Below, in pieces: positions 17,958 to 26,212 of a stretch of 49,518 nucleotides of DNA. The position numbers and the translations under genes were made by a program. The notes below the pieces were generated by a model. That model had not been told where the DNA came from. It did not search any database and worked only from the letters and a program-made list of their open reading frames with translations. This stretch comes from Paludibacter sp. (GTDB lineage Bacteria > Bacteroidota > Bacteroidia > Bacteroidales > Paludibacteraceae). Every line of letters starts with the position of its first letter. Within the stretch, counting starts at the first letter, position 1. The stretch spans positions 1 to 49,518 of the forward strand of contig JAQUWU010000037.1 in assembly GCA_028692715.1 (NCBI GenBank). Direction: 5' to 3'.

Positions 17958-17983
17958 TTAATTCCGCTTTAATACCTAAGTAG

Positions 17984-17991
17984 TTTCTTTG
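17984..17991 (+). promoter_or_regulatory. Candidate -7 element for the pst operon
   Basis: TTTCTTTG matches TAnnTTTG at 7 of 8 positions, 24 bp before the GTG at 18016 and 26 bp after the Pho-box-like repeats. It overlaps an alternative upstream TTG start, which argues for the downstream GTG as the true start. Confidence 0.35.
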
Positions 17992-18015
17992 CACTATAAA
18001 TTAAAAGGTATAAAA

Positions 18016-19203
18016 GTGAAAAGATTCTTCGAAAAACTGGTTGAAGGAACATTATTAATAAGTGGAAGTATAACCAGTATAACCATTTTGCTGATCATTC
18101 TTTTTTTATTCAAAGAAGCAGGCGGATTGTTTAACGCTCCGGTGATTGAAGAAGGATATGTGCTGGGGATGAATAAAGGAAATCCCGTTAAGAAGCTGAA
18201 TGCTTACCAGATAAAGCAAATTTTTGATGCTGAGATTACAAATTGGAACGAAGTTGGCGGTAAAGATGAACCTATAGAAGTCGTTCGATTGAGTGATTTG
18301 ACAAATTATTATTCTGAATCGGAACTTGGTGCTGATTTCGAATTTATTCCAGAAAAGGCCAGTGAGCTCACGGCTAATCATCCCGGAATTATTCTCTTTT
18401 TACCAAAAGAATACGTCGCAAAGAACTTTCAGGGAACTTTACTCGATCATGAAACTATACGTCCCGGCGATTTCTTTGGAGGAAAAGAATGGTATCCGAC
18501 TTCAACACCGGCAGCACAATACGGATTATTACCCTTATTACTTGGAACAATTTGGGTGAGTCTCGGAGCTATTCTATTATCATTACCTTTTGGTATTGCT
18601 GTTTCTGTATATTTGGCCGAAATATCTACCCTGCGTGTCCGCAACTTATTAAAACCCGTTATTGAACTACTTGCCGGAATTCCATCGGTCGTTTATGGCT
18701 TTTTTGGATTGGTGGTTATTGTCCCCTTTTTACAAGAAACATTCCATTTGCCCGTTGGCGAAACTGCTTTGGCGGGTAGTGTGGTATTAGCTATTATGGC
18801 ATTACCTACCATTATTACTGTTGCCGAAGATGCTATGCGAAATGTGCCCAGAGCTATGAAAGAAGCAAGTTTGGCATTAGGAGCAACTCACTGGCAAACC
18901 ATCTACCGCGTAATCATTCCTTATGCAAAATCAGGTATAACCTCTGCGGCCGTTTTGGGAATTGGCCGAGCAATAGGTGAAACGATGGCAGTACTTATGG
19001 TAACCGGAAATGCTGCGGTTATTCCACATACATTGCTTGAACCTGTTAGAACAATTCCGGCAACTATTGCTGCCGAACTTGGCGAAGCATCTGCCGGAAG
19101 TCCGCATTACCAGGCTTTATTTGCGTTGGGTAGTATCTTATTTTTAATCACCATGATTATAAGTATTAGTATTGAATTTATTGGGAAAAAGAAATATAAT
19201 TAA
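18016..19203 (+). CDS. pstC: Phosphate ABC transporter permease PstC with PstS-like periplasmic insert
   Basis: Inner-membrane permease of the high-affinity phosphate importer. The GTG at 18016 gives MKRFFEKLVEGTLLISGS (395 aa). An in-frame TTG at 17989 overlaps a promoter-like element and is less likely. TM1 (about 15-32) is followed by a periplasmic segment of about 120 residues, then the core permease domain with the EAA loop (EASLALGATHWQTIYRVIIP). E. coli PstC is 319 aa and lacks this insert. Residues 62-91 of the insert (AYQIKQIFDAEITNWNEVGG then PIEVVR) strongly resemble the binding-protein motif of PstS. No separate pstS lies in the window. First gene of pstC-pstA-pstB-phoU. Confidence 0.93.
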   Translation: MKRFFEKLVEGTLLISGSITSITILLIILFLFKEAGGLFNAPVIEEGYVLGMNKGNPVKKLNAYQIKQIFDAEITNWNEVGGKDEPIEVVRLSDLTNYYSESELGADFEFIPEKASELTANHPGIILFLPKEYVAKNFQGTLLDHETIRPGDFFGGKEWYPTSTPAAQYGLLPLLLGTIWVSLGAILLSLPFGIAVSVYLAEISTLRVRNLLKPVIELLAGIPSVVYGFFGLVVIVPFLQETFHLPVGETALAGSVVLAIMALPTIITVAEDAMRNVPRAMKEASLALGATHWQTIYRVIIPYAKSGITSAAVLGIGRAIGETMAVLMVTGNAAVIPHTLLEPVRTIPATIAAELGEASAGSPHYQALFALGSILFLITMIISISIEFIGKKKYN

Positions 19204-19208
19204 GAATT

Positions 19209-20096
19209 ATGACACCAATTATACAAGCAAATAAAACAGATAAGAAGAAACGTTACTCGCAAGCAATCGCATTTACTATATTTAAAATAATGAGCTATGC
19301 GGTTGTAGCTATTTTATTTTTGATATTGGGATTCATTGTTACTAGAGGAATAGGCGTAATTAGTTGGGACTTTTTGACTATGGCTCCTGAAGATGGAATG
19401 ACAAAAGGCGGAATTTATCCGGCTATTATCGGAACCCTTTATCTTGTTCTTGGTAGTAGTTTGTTTAGTTTTCCTATTGGTATTATGTCTGGTATTTATA
19501 TGAATGAATATGCTGCCGGTAACAAAATTGCCACTTTTATTCGAATTATGACGAATAACCTGAGTGGAGTTCCTTCAGTTGTTTTTGGCTTGTTTGGAAT
19601 GGCCCTTTTTGTAAATACAATGGGATTTGGCGATTCAATTCTTGCCGGTTCGTTGACTTTGGGATTACTTTCATTACCTTTGGTTATCCGAACCACTGAA
19701 GAATCGTTGAAAGCAATTGATGTTTCGTATCGCGAAGGTAGTCTGGCACTTGGAGCAACAAAATTGCAAACTATACGAAAAGTTGTTCTGCCAATGGCAT
19801 TTCCAAATATTATTACCGGATTGATTCTTTCAATCGGACGCGTTTCGGGAGAAACAGCTCCTATTCTTTTTACGGTTGCTGCTTATTTTTTACCGAAACT
19901 CCCAAATAGCATTTTCGATCAAGTAATGGCATTGCCCTATCATTTATACGTGATTTCGACCAGTGGAACTGATATTGAAGCCTCCCGAGGAATTGCTTAC
20001 GGAACAGCTTTGGTTTTGATAGTAATTGTTCTATTGGTGAATTTATTGGCGAATTTCTTGAGATCCTATTTCCAGAAAAAAGTAAAAATGAATTAA
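19209..20096 (+). CDS. pstA: Phosphate ABC transporter permease PstA
   Basis: Second permease subunit (295 residues) with about six membrane helices. The cytoplasmic EAA loop is YREGSLALGATKLQTIRKVV, and GRVSGETAPILFT is typical of PstA. It starts 5 nt after pstC, so the two are co-translated. A GC-rich repeat starts just at its stop codon. Confidence 0.96.
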   Translation: MTPIIQANKTDKKKRYSQAIAFTIFKIMSYAVVAILFLILGFIVTRGIGVISWDFLTMAPEDGMTKGGIYPAIIGTLYLVLGSSLFSFPIGIMSGIYMNEYAAGNKIATFIRIMTNNLSGVPSVVFGLFGMALFVNTMGFGDSILAGSLTLGLLSLPLVIRTTEESLKAIDVSYREGSLALGATKLQTIRKVVLPMAFPNIITGLILSIGRVSGETAPILFTVAAYFLPKLPNSIFDQVMALPYHLYVISTSGTDIEASRGIAYGTALVLIVIVLLVNLLANFLRSYFQKKVKMN

Positions 20097-20097
20097 T

Positions 20098-20120
20098 GAC
20101 CCCTTACTCCTAAAGGGGAA
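20098..20120. repeat. GC-rich palindromic repeat (inverted), between pstA and pstB
   Basis: GACCCCTTACTCCTAAAGG..., a reverse-orientation copy beginning 2 nt after the pstA stop. It faces the copy at 20205-20227 inside pstB; the two are nearly complementary and flank the pstB start codon. Confidence 0.75.
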
Positions 20121-20157
20121 TAAAAAAGCACTTATATATTCTACATTATAAATTATT

Positions 20158-20976
20158 ATGATTGAAAATAAAGATTCTATTATACAAAATAAAACTAATC
20201 AGAATTCCCCTTTAGGGGTTAGTGGTCTTACAATAGATGTAAAAAACGTTGATTTTTATTACAGCGACTTTCATGCGTTGAAAAATATCAACCTCGAAGT
20301 GGAAAAGAATAAAGTAGTAGCACTTATTGGTCCTTCAGGTTGTGGAAAATCTACTTTTCTTCGTTTGCTTAATCGTATGAATGATTTAATTGACGGAACC
20401 CGAATGACGGGTACTGTATTGGTAGAAGGACAAAATATTTATTCTCCTAATGTTCATGTCGACGAATTAAGAAAGAAAGTGGGAATGGTGTTCCAAAAAC
20501 CAAATCCATTTCCAAAAAGTATTTTTGAAAATGTAGCCTATGGTTTACGCGTGAATGGAATTAATGATAAATCGTTTATCGAAGAACGTGTGATTGAATC
20601 AATTAAATCTGCTGCTTTGTGGGATGAAGTAAAAGATAAGTTAAATAAATCGGCATTTGCACTTTCAGGCGGACAGCAACAACGACTTTGCATTGCACGG
20701 GCATTGGCCATTTCGCCTAAAGTAGTATTAATGGATGAACCTGCTTCAGCTCTTGATCCAATTTCTACTGCTAAAATAGAAGAATTGATTTATGAATTGA
20801 AAAAGGATTATACGATCATCATTGTAACCCACAATATGCAACAAGCATCTCGTGTGAGTGATAAAACGGCGTATTTCTATTTGGGTGAAATGATAGAATA
20901 TGATGATACAATCAAAATATTTACGAATCCAAAGGAACTTTCAACTCAAAATTATATTACCGGAAGATTTGGGTGA
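20158..20976 (+). CDS. pstB: Phosphate ABC transporter ATPase PstB with repeat-encoded N-terminus
   Basis: ATPase of the phosphate importer. Walker [10 protein letters not shown] (58-66), Q-loop ([10 protein letters not shown]), signature LSGGQQQR (169-176), Walker B VVLMDEP (189-195) and H-loop His225 are intact. The family core begins near residue 25 ([12 protein letters not shown]). The first 24 residues are an extra leader, and residues 16-24 (NSPLGVSGL) are encoded by a copy of the GC-rich repeat. There is no ATG, GTG or TTG in frame between 20158 and the core, so the repeat must be translated unless initiation is non-canonical. Confidence 0.95.
   Translation: MIENKDSIIQNKTNQNSPLGVSGLTIDVKNVDFYYSDFHALKNINLEVEKNKVVALIGPSGCGKSTFLRLLNRMNDLIDGTRMTGTVLVEGQNIYSPNVHVDELRKKVGMVFQKPNPFPKSIFENVAYGLRVNGINDKSFIEERVIESIKSAALWDEVKDKLNKSAFALSGGQQQRLCIARALAISPKVVLMDEPASALDPISTAKIEELIYELKKDYTIIIVTHNMQQASRVSDKTAYFYLGEMIEYDDTIKIFTNPKELSTQNYITGRFG
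20205..20227. repeat. GC-rich palindromic repeat inside the pstB reading frame
   Basis: TTCCCCTTTAGGGGTTAGTG..., one base off the family consensus in the second arm (GTGGT for GGGGT). The reading frame runs through it without a stop. The family consensus TTAGGGGT in this frame also stays open, so the substitution was not needed to avoid a stop. Confidence 0.85.
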
Positions 20977-20989
20977 TAAGGCCTAAACC

Positions 20990-21012
20990 AACCCCTAACC
21001 CCTAAAGGGGAA
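20990..21012. repeat. GC-rich palindromic repeat (inverted), after pstB
   Basis: Reverse-orientation copy, exactly complementary over 23 bp to the copy at 21076-21098. Confidence 0.85.
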
Positions 21013-21075
21013 ACAGAATAATAAAATTATCAGTAGAATATCAAAATAGAATTAAAAAGAATAAACTAACTCAAA

Positions 21076-21098
21076 TTCCCCTTTAGGGGTTAGGGGTT
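21076..21098. repeat. GC-rich palindromic repeat, before phoU
   Basis: Forward copy, perfect 23-bp inverted partner of 20990-21012 with a 63-bp AT-rich loop; ends 19 bp before the phoU start. Confidence 0.85.
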
Positions 21099-21117
21099 AG
21101 TCTTAAATAGTAATAAT

Positions 21118-21783
21118 ATGAGACACTTAGAACAAGAATTGGAATCACTCCGTCAGGATGTGATAGATATGTGGCAATTGGTAATCTCACAAGTCGCAAA
21201 CACGGGTGATGCCATTTTATCTTTTGATAAAGAGTTGGCCATGAAAGTTTCAATGCGAGAGAAAAAAGTGGATGCATTTGAATTGAAAATTGATAGTTTC
21301 TGCGAAAATATAATTGCACTTCATCAACCCGTAGCTGTAGATCTAAGATTTGTATTAGCTGCTTTTAAAATTAATTCCAATTTGGAACGAATTGGAGATT
21401 TTGCTTATGGAATTTCTCGTATTTTGATTTCAAATCCCTCCGTGATACTCGATGCTGAATTGATTACACAAACCAATCTCAGGGGTATGGTGGAACAGGT
21501 AAATAAAATGTTGGTGCAGGGATTAGATGCTTTCGAAAATGAAAAATCCGATTTCGCTGCAGCCATTTTTAGCGAAGACTATAAAGTCGATGAAATCAAT
21601 GCACAGGCACCTCAAATAATTGCCAATTATATTCAGAAAAATCCCGATAGAGCATTGGAATGTTTACATTTAATGGGAGCATTCAGAAAAATGGAACGAA
21701 TGGGTGACCACTGTAGCAATATAGCAGAAGAAATTTTCTTTTATATCGATGCAAAAGTGTTGAAACATGCACCAAAGAAATAA
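21118..21783 (+). CDS. phoU: Phosphate transport regulator PhoU
   Basis: PhoU (221 residues) is a cytoplasmic helical protein that links Pst transporter state to the PhoR kinase. Two three-helix repeats are visible. Conserved stretches near the metal-binding sites are LRFVLAAFKINSNLERIGDFA (first repeat) and ALECLHLMGAFRKMERMGDH (second). Normal length. It is the last gene of the pst operon, followed by a strong terminator. Confidence 0.95.
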   Translation: MRHLEQELESLRQDVIDMWQLVISQVANTGDAILSFDKELAMKVSMREKKVDAFELKIDSFCENIIALHQPVAVDLRFVLAAFKINSNLERIGDFAYGISRILISNPSVILDAELITQTNLRGMVEQVNKMLVQGLDAFENEKSDFAAAIFSEDYKVDEINAQAPQIIANYIQKNPDRALECLHLMGAFRKMERMGDHCSNIAEEIFFYIDAKVLKHAPKK

Positions 21784-21801
21784 TTTAACTTCATTGATGC
21801 A

Positions 21802-21840
21802 AAAACAGGCAGAATCTTTCCAGACTCTGCCTGTTTTGCT
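21802..21840 (+). terminator. Intrinsic terminator after phoU
   Basis: Perfect 12-bp stem AAAACAGGCAGA (21802-21813) / TCTGCCTGTTTT (21826-21837) with a 12-nt loop. Its A/T arms mean it may also work on the other strand. Confidence 0.88.
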
Positions 21841-21874
21841 ATTATTATAGCTGATTTATCGCAAAATTCATTTT

Positions 21875-21892
21875 TTGTCATATCTTTGTAGC
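21875..21892 (+). promoter_or_regulatory. Candidate promoter / Pho-box-like site before the phoB-like gene
   Basis: TATCTTTG at 21881-21888 fits the -7 consensus TAnnTTTG. Overlapping it, TTGTCAT-ATCT-TTGTAGC (21875-21892) resembles the enterobacterial Pho box half-site pattern (TGTCA repeated at 11 bp). Overlap with the -7 element would suggest repression rather than activation, or coincidence. Confidence 0.35.
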
Positions 21893-21958
21893 AGGTATTA
21901 CACATCATAGAAATATAATAATTGTTATTTTGTAACTAATTAATAATCTATAATTAAT

Positions 21959-22648
21959 ATGAATCAATATCGAATTTTAGTAGTCGATGACGAAGAAGAC
22001 TTGTGCGAAATACTTCAATTTAATCTGGAAACAGAAGGTTACACAGTAGATGTGGCTTATTCTGCCGAAGAAGCATTAAAAAAAGATATCACGGTGTATA
22101 ATTTGTTGTTACTTGATGTAATGATGGGTGAAATGTCCGGTTTTAAAATGACCAGATTACTTCATGATAATCCAAAAACGGCAAATATCCCTGTTATTTT
22201 TCTTACTGCAAAGGACTCTGAAAATGACCGATTGACAGGTTTTAACATCGGAGCTGATGATTACATTTCCAAGCCATTCTCTATCAGGGAAGTGACGGCT
22301 CGTGTAAAAGCGGTCTTACGTCGTTTCGAGTCAAATAAAGTCCCGGTTGTAGCCTCACAATCATTGGTCTACGAAAAATTGGAGATGCATATGGAAAATA
22401 AGAAAGTTTTGCTCGATGGAGTTGAAATCCCATTTACTAAAAAGGAATTTGAAATCCTGAAATTGTTTTTGGAGAACAAAAATCGTGTTTTTTCGCGCGA
22501 CGAAATGTTGTCACGTGTTTGGAGCGACGAAGTAATTGTACTTGATCGTACTATTGATGTAAATATTACACGGTTGCGAAAGAAAATAGGTTCTTATGGA
22601 AAAAATATTGTGACACGTTTGGGTTACGGCTATTGTTTCGAAGAATAA
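21959..22648 (+). CDS. OmpR/PhoB-family response regulator
   Basis: Cytoplasmic DNA-binding regulator (229 residues). The receiver domain has acidic pocket Asp10-Asp11, phosphoacceptor Asp53 (LLLLDVMMGEMSGF), Thr83 and Lys105. The C-terminal winged helix has FTKKEFEILKLFLENKNRVF and the TRLRKKIG recognition region. Placed after pst-phoU and before a histidine kinase, it is probably the PhoB of this organism. The adjacent kinase is 139 bp downstream across repeats. Confidence 0.92.
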   Translation: MNQYRILVVDDEEDLCEILQFNLETEGYTVDVAYSAEEALKKDITVYNLLLLDVMMGEMSGFKMTRLLHDNPKTANIPVIFLTAKDSENDRLTGFNIGADDYISKPFSIREVTARVKAVLRRFESNKVPVVASQSLVYEKLEMHMENKKVLLDGVEIPFTKKEFEILKLFLENKNRVFSRDEMLSRVWSDEVIVLDRTIDVNITRLRKKIGSYGKNIVTRLGYGYCFEE

Positions 22649-22656
22649 AGAAATGA

Positions 22657-22680
22657 GACCCCTAACCCCTAAAGGGGATT
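22657..22680. repeat. GC-rich palindromic repeat (inverted), after the response regulator
   Basis: Reverse-orientation copy 8 bp after the stop codon; faces the two forward copies at 22732 and 22761. Confidence 0.8.
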
Positions 22681-22731
22681 TACATTACTTTTGAATTCAA
22701 AAAAATAATTATTTAATACAAATCTAATCAG

Positions 22732-22785
22732 AACTCCCCTTTAGGGGGCGGGGGTTCTTAATTCTCCCCTTTAGGGGCTAGGGGT
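22732..22785. repeat. Two tandem GC-rich repeats abutting the kinase start codon
   Basis: Forward copies at 22732-22757 and 22761-22785. The second ends CTAGGGGTAAATG, so its AGGGG lies 4 nt from the ATG at 22788 and could act as a Shine-Dalgarno-like sequence or hide the start when paired with 22657-22680. Confidence 0.8.
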
Positions 22786-22787
22786 AA

Positions 22788-24515
22788 ATGACTTTAAACC
22801 GACGCATATTTTTATATTTCTTCAGCATTTTTTTTCTGATGATGGTTGTCATTTGCTACTTCCAGTATCAACGGGAGAAACAATTTCGCACGGAACAACT
22901 CGATCAGCAGCTCAACACCTACAATTACACCATAAATAAATATATTGAAGAGAATAGTGTAAATTGGGAGACATTGAATGATTATGTTAATCTGTTCCCT
23001 GACACTAATTTACGAGTTACCGTTGTAGATACTTTTGGAGTTGTTACATTTGATTCATTTGTAAAGAAAGGCACTATACTGGAAAATCATCTTCATCGCC
23101 CCGAAGTAGAGATGGCTAATATCTCAGATAATGGCAAGGCTATAAGACATTCTGTATCAACAGGAAATGATTATTATTATTTGGCTCATCGGTTCAGAAA
23201 TCGTTATGTTCGTAGTGCTTTGCCTTATAATGTCAGTTTAACCGGTATGCTCAAAGCCAATACATTTTTTTTGAATTTTATGGCTTTCGTTTTTCTTTTA
23301 GCAGTTGTGGCACTTTATTTTATTTCCCGAAACTTTACTCGATCCATTGACCGGCTACGGATATTTACCCAAAAAGCTGAAAATGAAACAATCCCTGATA
23401 TTGATATCGAATTTCCGAATGATGAGCTGGGTGAAATCAGTAAAAATATTGTTCAAATGTATAAATTACTTCTTGTAACCAAAGATCAGGTTTACAGAGA
23501 ACGGGAGAAACTGATTACTCACCTCCAGATTTCACAAGAGGGATTAGGAATTTTTTCATCCGAAAAAAAAGAAATTCTTGCTAATGCTCAGTTTATTCAA
23601 TATACAAATGTCATCTCAGATAAATACTTTGAACGTTCCGACGAAATTTTTTCAACACCTGAATTTGCCGATTTGAATGAGTTTATTGATCAGAACCTAT
23701 TGTCTAAGAAACTCAATAAAAAACGATTGACGATTGAAAAAGAAAGTAGAGTCTTTTCTGTTCAATGTATTGTTTTTCAGGATGATACTTTTGAAATATC
23801 TATTAATGACATTTCGGTACAAGAACACGAAAATCAACTGAAACGTCATTTAACACAAAATATCTCCCACGAATTAAAAACTCCTGTAAGTTCTATTTTG
23901 GGTTATATGGAAAGCATTCTTGAAAATCCTGATTTAGATCCTGTCCGACAACGTTTTTTTGTTGAACGGTCGTTTCAACAGGCTCAACGATTAAGAGATT
24001 TGTTGCAGGATATTTCTACATTAAATAAAATTGATGAAGGAAGACGTCTATTTGAAAAAGAAAATTGTAATATCTCGGAACTCATTTCAGATGTACTGAA
24101 CGATCTTAATTTAGAAATCGAACAAAAAGAATTTGAAATAAAACTGAATTTTCAATCGGATATTAATATTCTAGGCAATCGATCGCTTCTATATTCTATA
24201 TTTCGTAATCTGGTGGACAATGCTTTGGCTTATGCCGGTACAAAACTTATAATTGATATAAATTGTTACCGAGAAGATGAACAGCATTACTACTTTTCTT
24301 TTAGTGATAATGGTGTTGGAGTTTCGGAAGAACACCTGAATCGACTTTTTGAACGCTTTTATCGTGTAGACAAAGGTCGTAGCAGAAAAATGGGTGGTAC
24401 CGGGCTGGGGCTGGCAATCGTTAAAAATGCAGTTGTTTTTCATCATGGGAATATTACTGCTAAAAATATTCCCGGTGGTGGTTTAAGCTTTATTTTTTCA
24501 TTGCGAAAATTCTAA
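22788..24515 (+). CDS. PhoR-like sensor histidine kinase
   Basis: Membrane sensor kinase (575 residues). TM1 is at about residues 7-25, followed by a periplasmic domain of about 130 residues, TM2 (FLNFMAFVFLLAVVALYFI) and a HAMP-like linker. A PAS-like region precedes the H-box NISHELKTPVSSILGYMES with His361. The ATPase domain shows the N-box (FRNLVDNALAYAG), G1 (FSDNGVGV), F-box (LFERFYRVDKG) and G2 (GGTGLGLAIVKN). It pairs with the upstream response regulator; locus context points to phosphate sensing via PhoU/Pst. The large periplasmic domain differs from enterobacterial PhoR. Confidence 0.9.
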   Translation: MTLNRRIFLYFFSIFFLMMVVICYFQYQREKQFRTEQLDQQLNTYNYTINKYIEENSVNWETLNDYVNLFPDTNLRVTVVDTFGVVTFDSFVKKGTILENHLHRPEVEMANISDNGKAIRHSVSTGNDYYYLAHRFRNRYVRSALPYNVSLTGMLKANTFFLNFMAFVFLLAVVALYFISRNFTRSIDRLRIFTQKAENETIPDIDIEFPNDELGEISKNIVQMYKLLLVTKDQVYREREKLITHLQISQEGLGIFSSEKKEILANAQFIQYTNVISDKYFERSDEIFSTPEFADLNEFIDQNLLSKKLNKKRLTIEKESRVFSVQCIVFQDDTFEISINDISVQEHENQLKRHLTQNISHELKTPVSSILGYMESILENPDLDPVRQRFFVERSFQQAQRLRDLLQDISTLNKIDEGRRLFEKENCNISELISDVLNDLNLEIEQKEFEIKLNFQSDINILGNRSLLYSIFRNLVDNALAYAGTKLIIDINCYREDEQHYYFSFSDNGVGVSEEHLNRLFERFYRVDKGRSRKMGGTGLGLAIVKNAVVFHHGNITAKNIPGGGLSFIFSLRKF

Positions 24516-24534
24516 AGATCTTAAATATAATTAC

Positions 24535-25773
24535 ATGCAGTTATTCCGCAATAAATGGACACCCTTGTTTTTAAGTAATTTTCTGGGAGTTTATAACGAT
24601 AATTTTCTGAAAAACTGTATCATATTTATTGCTGTTGGTTGGTTATTACCTTCATGGCTCACTCAGTCACAACTTATTTCCATTGTTTCTGCTTCGCTGT
24701 TAATTCCTTACCTTTTTCTTTCTCCTCTGGGTGGAAGATTCGCTGTAATTTATTCTAAACTTGCGGTCTTTCGCTTTTTTAAATTACTCGAACTTCCCAT
24801 AATGCTTATTGCCTCGTTGGCTTTTTATTATCATTGGGTAATACTGGCCGTTTTTTCTGTGTTGTTAATGGGAATTCAAAGTTGTCTGTATTCTCCCTCA
24901 AAATATAGCTTAATCAGAGATATTGGAGGCGAAGAAGGGGTTTCTTTCGGTAGTGGTGTTTTCGAAATGATGGCATTTTTGGGAATTCTGATTGGTACGG
25001 TTACAGCTTCGGTTATTTCAGATTTATCCTATCACTGGCTCGTTTATGTTTTTTTTATTGGGTTAGCTTTGTTCGGGTATTTTGTTACCGGAAAAATTAA
25101 AGCGAAAGAACTACCCGAACATAAAATCCATCAGGAAACAATAAACCCATTGAGCTTTTTGTATAACTCGTTTCAATTTGCGCGAAAATACGAAAATGTA
25201 AATACAGCCGTTTTCGGTGCTTCGGCCTTCTGGTTGATTGGGGGTATGTTGCAAATGAATTTGGTTATTCACAGTAAAAATGTTTATCAAGCATCCAATA
25301 CTACAACCGGCTTAGTAATGGCTTCAGTAGCTATTGGTATTGCATTGGGAAGTTGGGTGGCAGGGAAAATATCCGGTAAAGCGGTAAAAAAAGGATTAAT
25401 TCTTATTGGACTTGTGGGAATGAGTTGCATGTTATTCCTTATTGTTTTTTTAGCATTGAGGTTTGAATTATTTGTCTTTTGTGTTTTTGCGATGGCATTT
25501 ATGGGTGGATTTTTTCAGATTCCCTGCCTTTCAATGATCCAAAAATCCGATTTGGGTCGTAAACTCGGCGATATGATTGCTTATCTCAATCTGGTGACTT
25601 TTATTTTTGTTTTGTTGGGGACACTTTTGTTCTCGTTAACTACTTATTTTACTGACGAAAATAGTTTTGCTGTTTTTGCAGTGATATTGACAATTTGTAT
25701 ATTTGTAATACTTTTTTTTATATTTAAGTCAGCAGAATTTTGGAGAGATACAAAAGAGATTTTTCGCACTTGA
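24535..25773 (+). CDS. MFS transporter, LplT-like
   Basis: Inner-membrane protein (412 residues) with about 11-12 hydrophobic helices. The start LFLSNFLGVYNDNFLKN and the loop LYSPSKYSLIRDIGGEEGV are typical of the lysophospholipid transporter LplT branch of the major facilitator superfamily, which in some bacteria is fused to acyltransferase Aas. Here it is free-standing and lies 19 nt after the kinase. Substrate lysophospholipid flipping is inferred from family only. Confidence 0.75.
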   Translation: MQLFRNKWTPLFLSNFLGVYNDNFLKNCIIFIAVGWLLPSWLTQSQLISIVSASLLIPYLFLSPLGGRFAVIYSKLAVFRFFKLLELPIMLIASLAFYYHWVILAVFSVLLMGIQSCLYSPSKYSLIRDIGGEEGVSFGSGVFEMMAFLGILIGTVTASVISDLSYHWLVYVFFIGLALFGYFVTGKIKAKELPEHKIHQETINPLSFLYNSFQFARKYENVNTAVFGASAFWLIGGMLQMNLVIHSKNVYQASNTTTGLVMASVAIGIALGSWVAGKISGKAVKKGLILIGLVGMSCMLFLIVFLALRFELFVFCVFAMAFMGGFFQIPCLSMIQKSDLGRKLGDMIAYLNLVTFIFVLLGTLLFSLTTYFTDENSFAVFAVILTICIFVILFFIFKSAEFWRDTKEIFRT

Positions 25774-25978
25774 CAGATAGTGTTGTTTCCAAAACAGGCT
25801 GTTTATTGACAAAGATATTTTAAATTAGTACTGTAAATCCCAATCGCAAATTATTAACTTGTATTTTCTGCAATATTCTACGTTAACCGTTGGTTTTTAG
25901 CTGAACGGAAAATTTTCATTATTCTAAGTAGATTCAGACGTTTTCTATATTTATAGATTTTTTTTGCGGATAATCTTT

Positions 25979-26116
25979 TTAATAAGAATAGATGAAAAAG
26001 AAACTAAATAGGAAAAAGAGAGTAAGCAGACCGAATTTTAAAATAATGACTGCCACGATTATCAACATTGTAATATAAATTACAATTTCATGTTGTAAAA
26101 CATACAAAGCCCCCAT
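25979..26116 (-). CDS. Possible small membrane protein or broken gene
   Basis: A 45-codon frame on the minus strand in the 439-bp gap 25774-26212. It is MGALYVLQHEIVIYITMLII... followed by a long hydrophobic segment ending FFFIYSY. Just upstream, a frame from ATG 26160 (MKNRLAMYEKSLKIVWGL) overlaps it in another phase. Just downstream, a third phase gives a basic tail (LLKRLSAKKIYKYRKRLN). Joined together these would look like one small membrane protein, so this may be a frameshifted pseudogene. I do not recognise a family. The rest of the gap is AT-rich with no other signal. Confidence 0.3.
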   Translation of the reverse strand: MGALYVLQHEIVIYITMLIIVAVIILKFGLLTLFFLFSFFFIYSY

Positions 26117-26212
26117 ACAATTTTAAGAGACTTTTCATACATTGCCAATCTATTTTTCATAAAAAAGAAACAAATAAATTTTTAGTATTAATTCATTAAA
26201 TTTTAATACAGT

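Noticed and set aside
17989-18015. Upstream TTG start for PstC
   Set aside because: It overlaps a promoter-like -7 element, adds nine residues not seen in the family as I know it, and the GTG at 18016 begins exactly at the conserved N-terminus.
20990-21098. CRISPR-like array in the pst region
   Set aside because: The repeats are few, in inverted orientation with unequal spacing, and there are no cas genes.
25774-25815. AAAACAGGCTGTTT as the MFS gene terminator
   Set aside because: The stem is only about five pairs with a three-base loop and no U-run.
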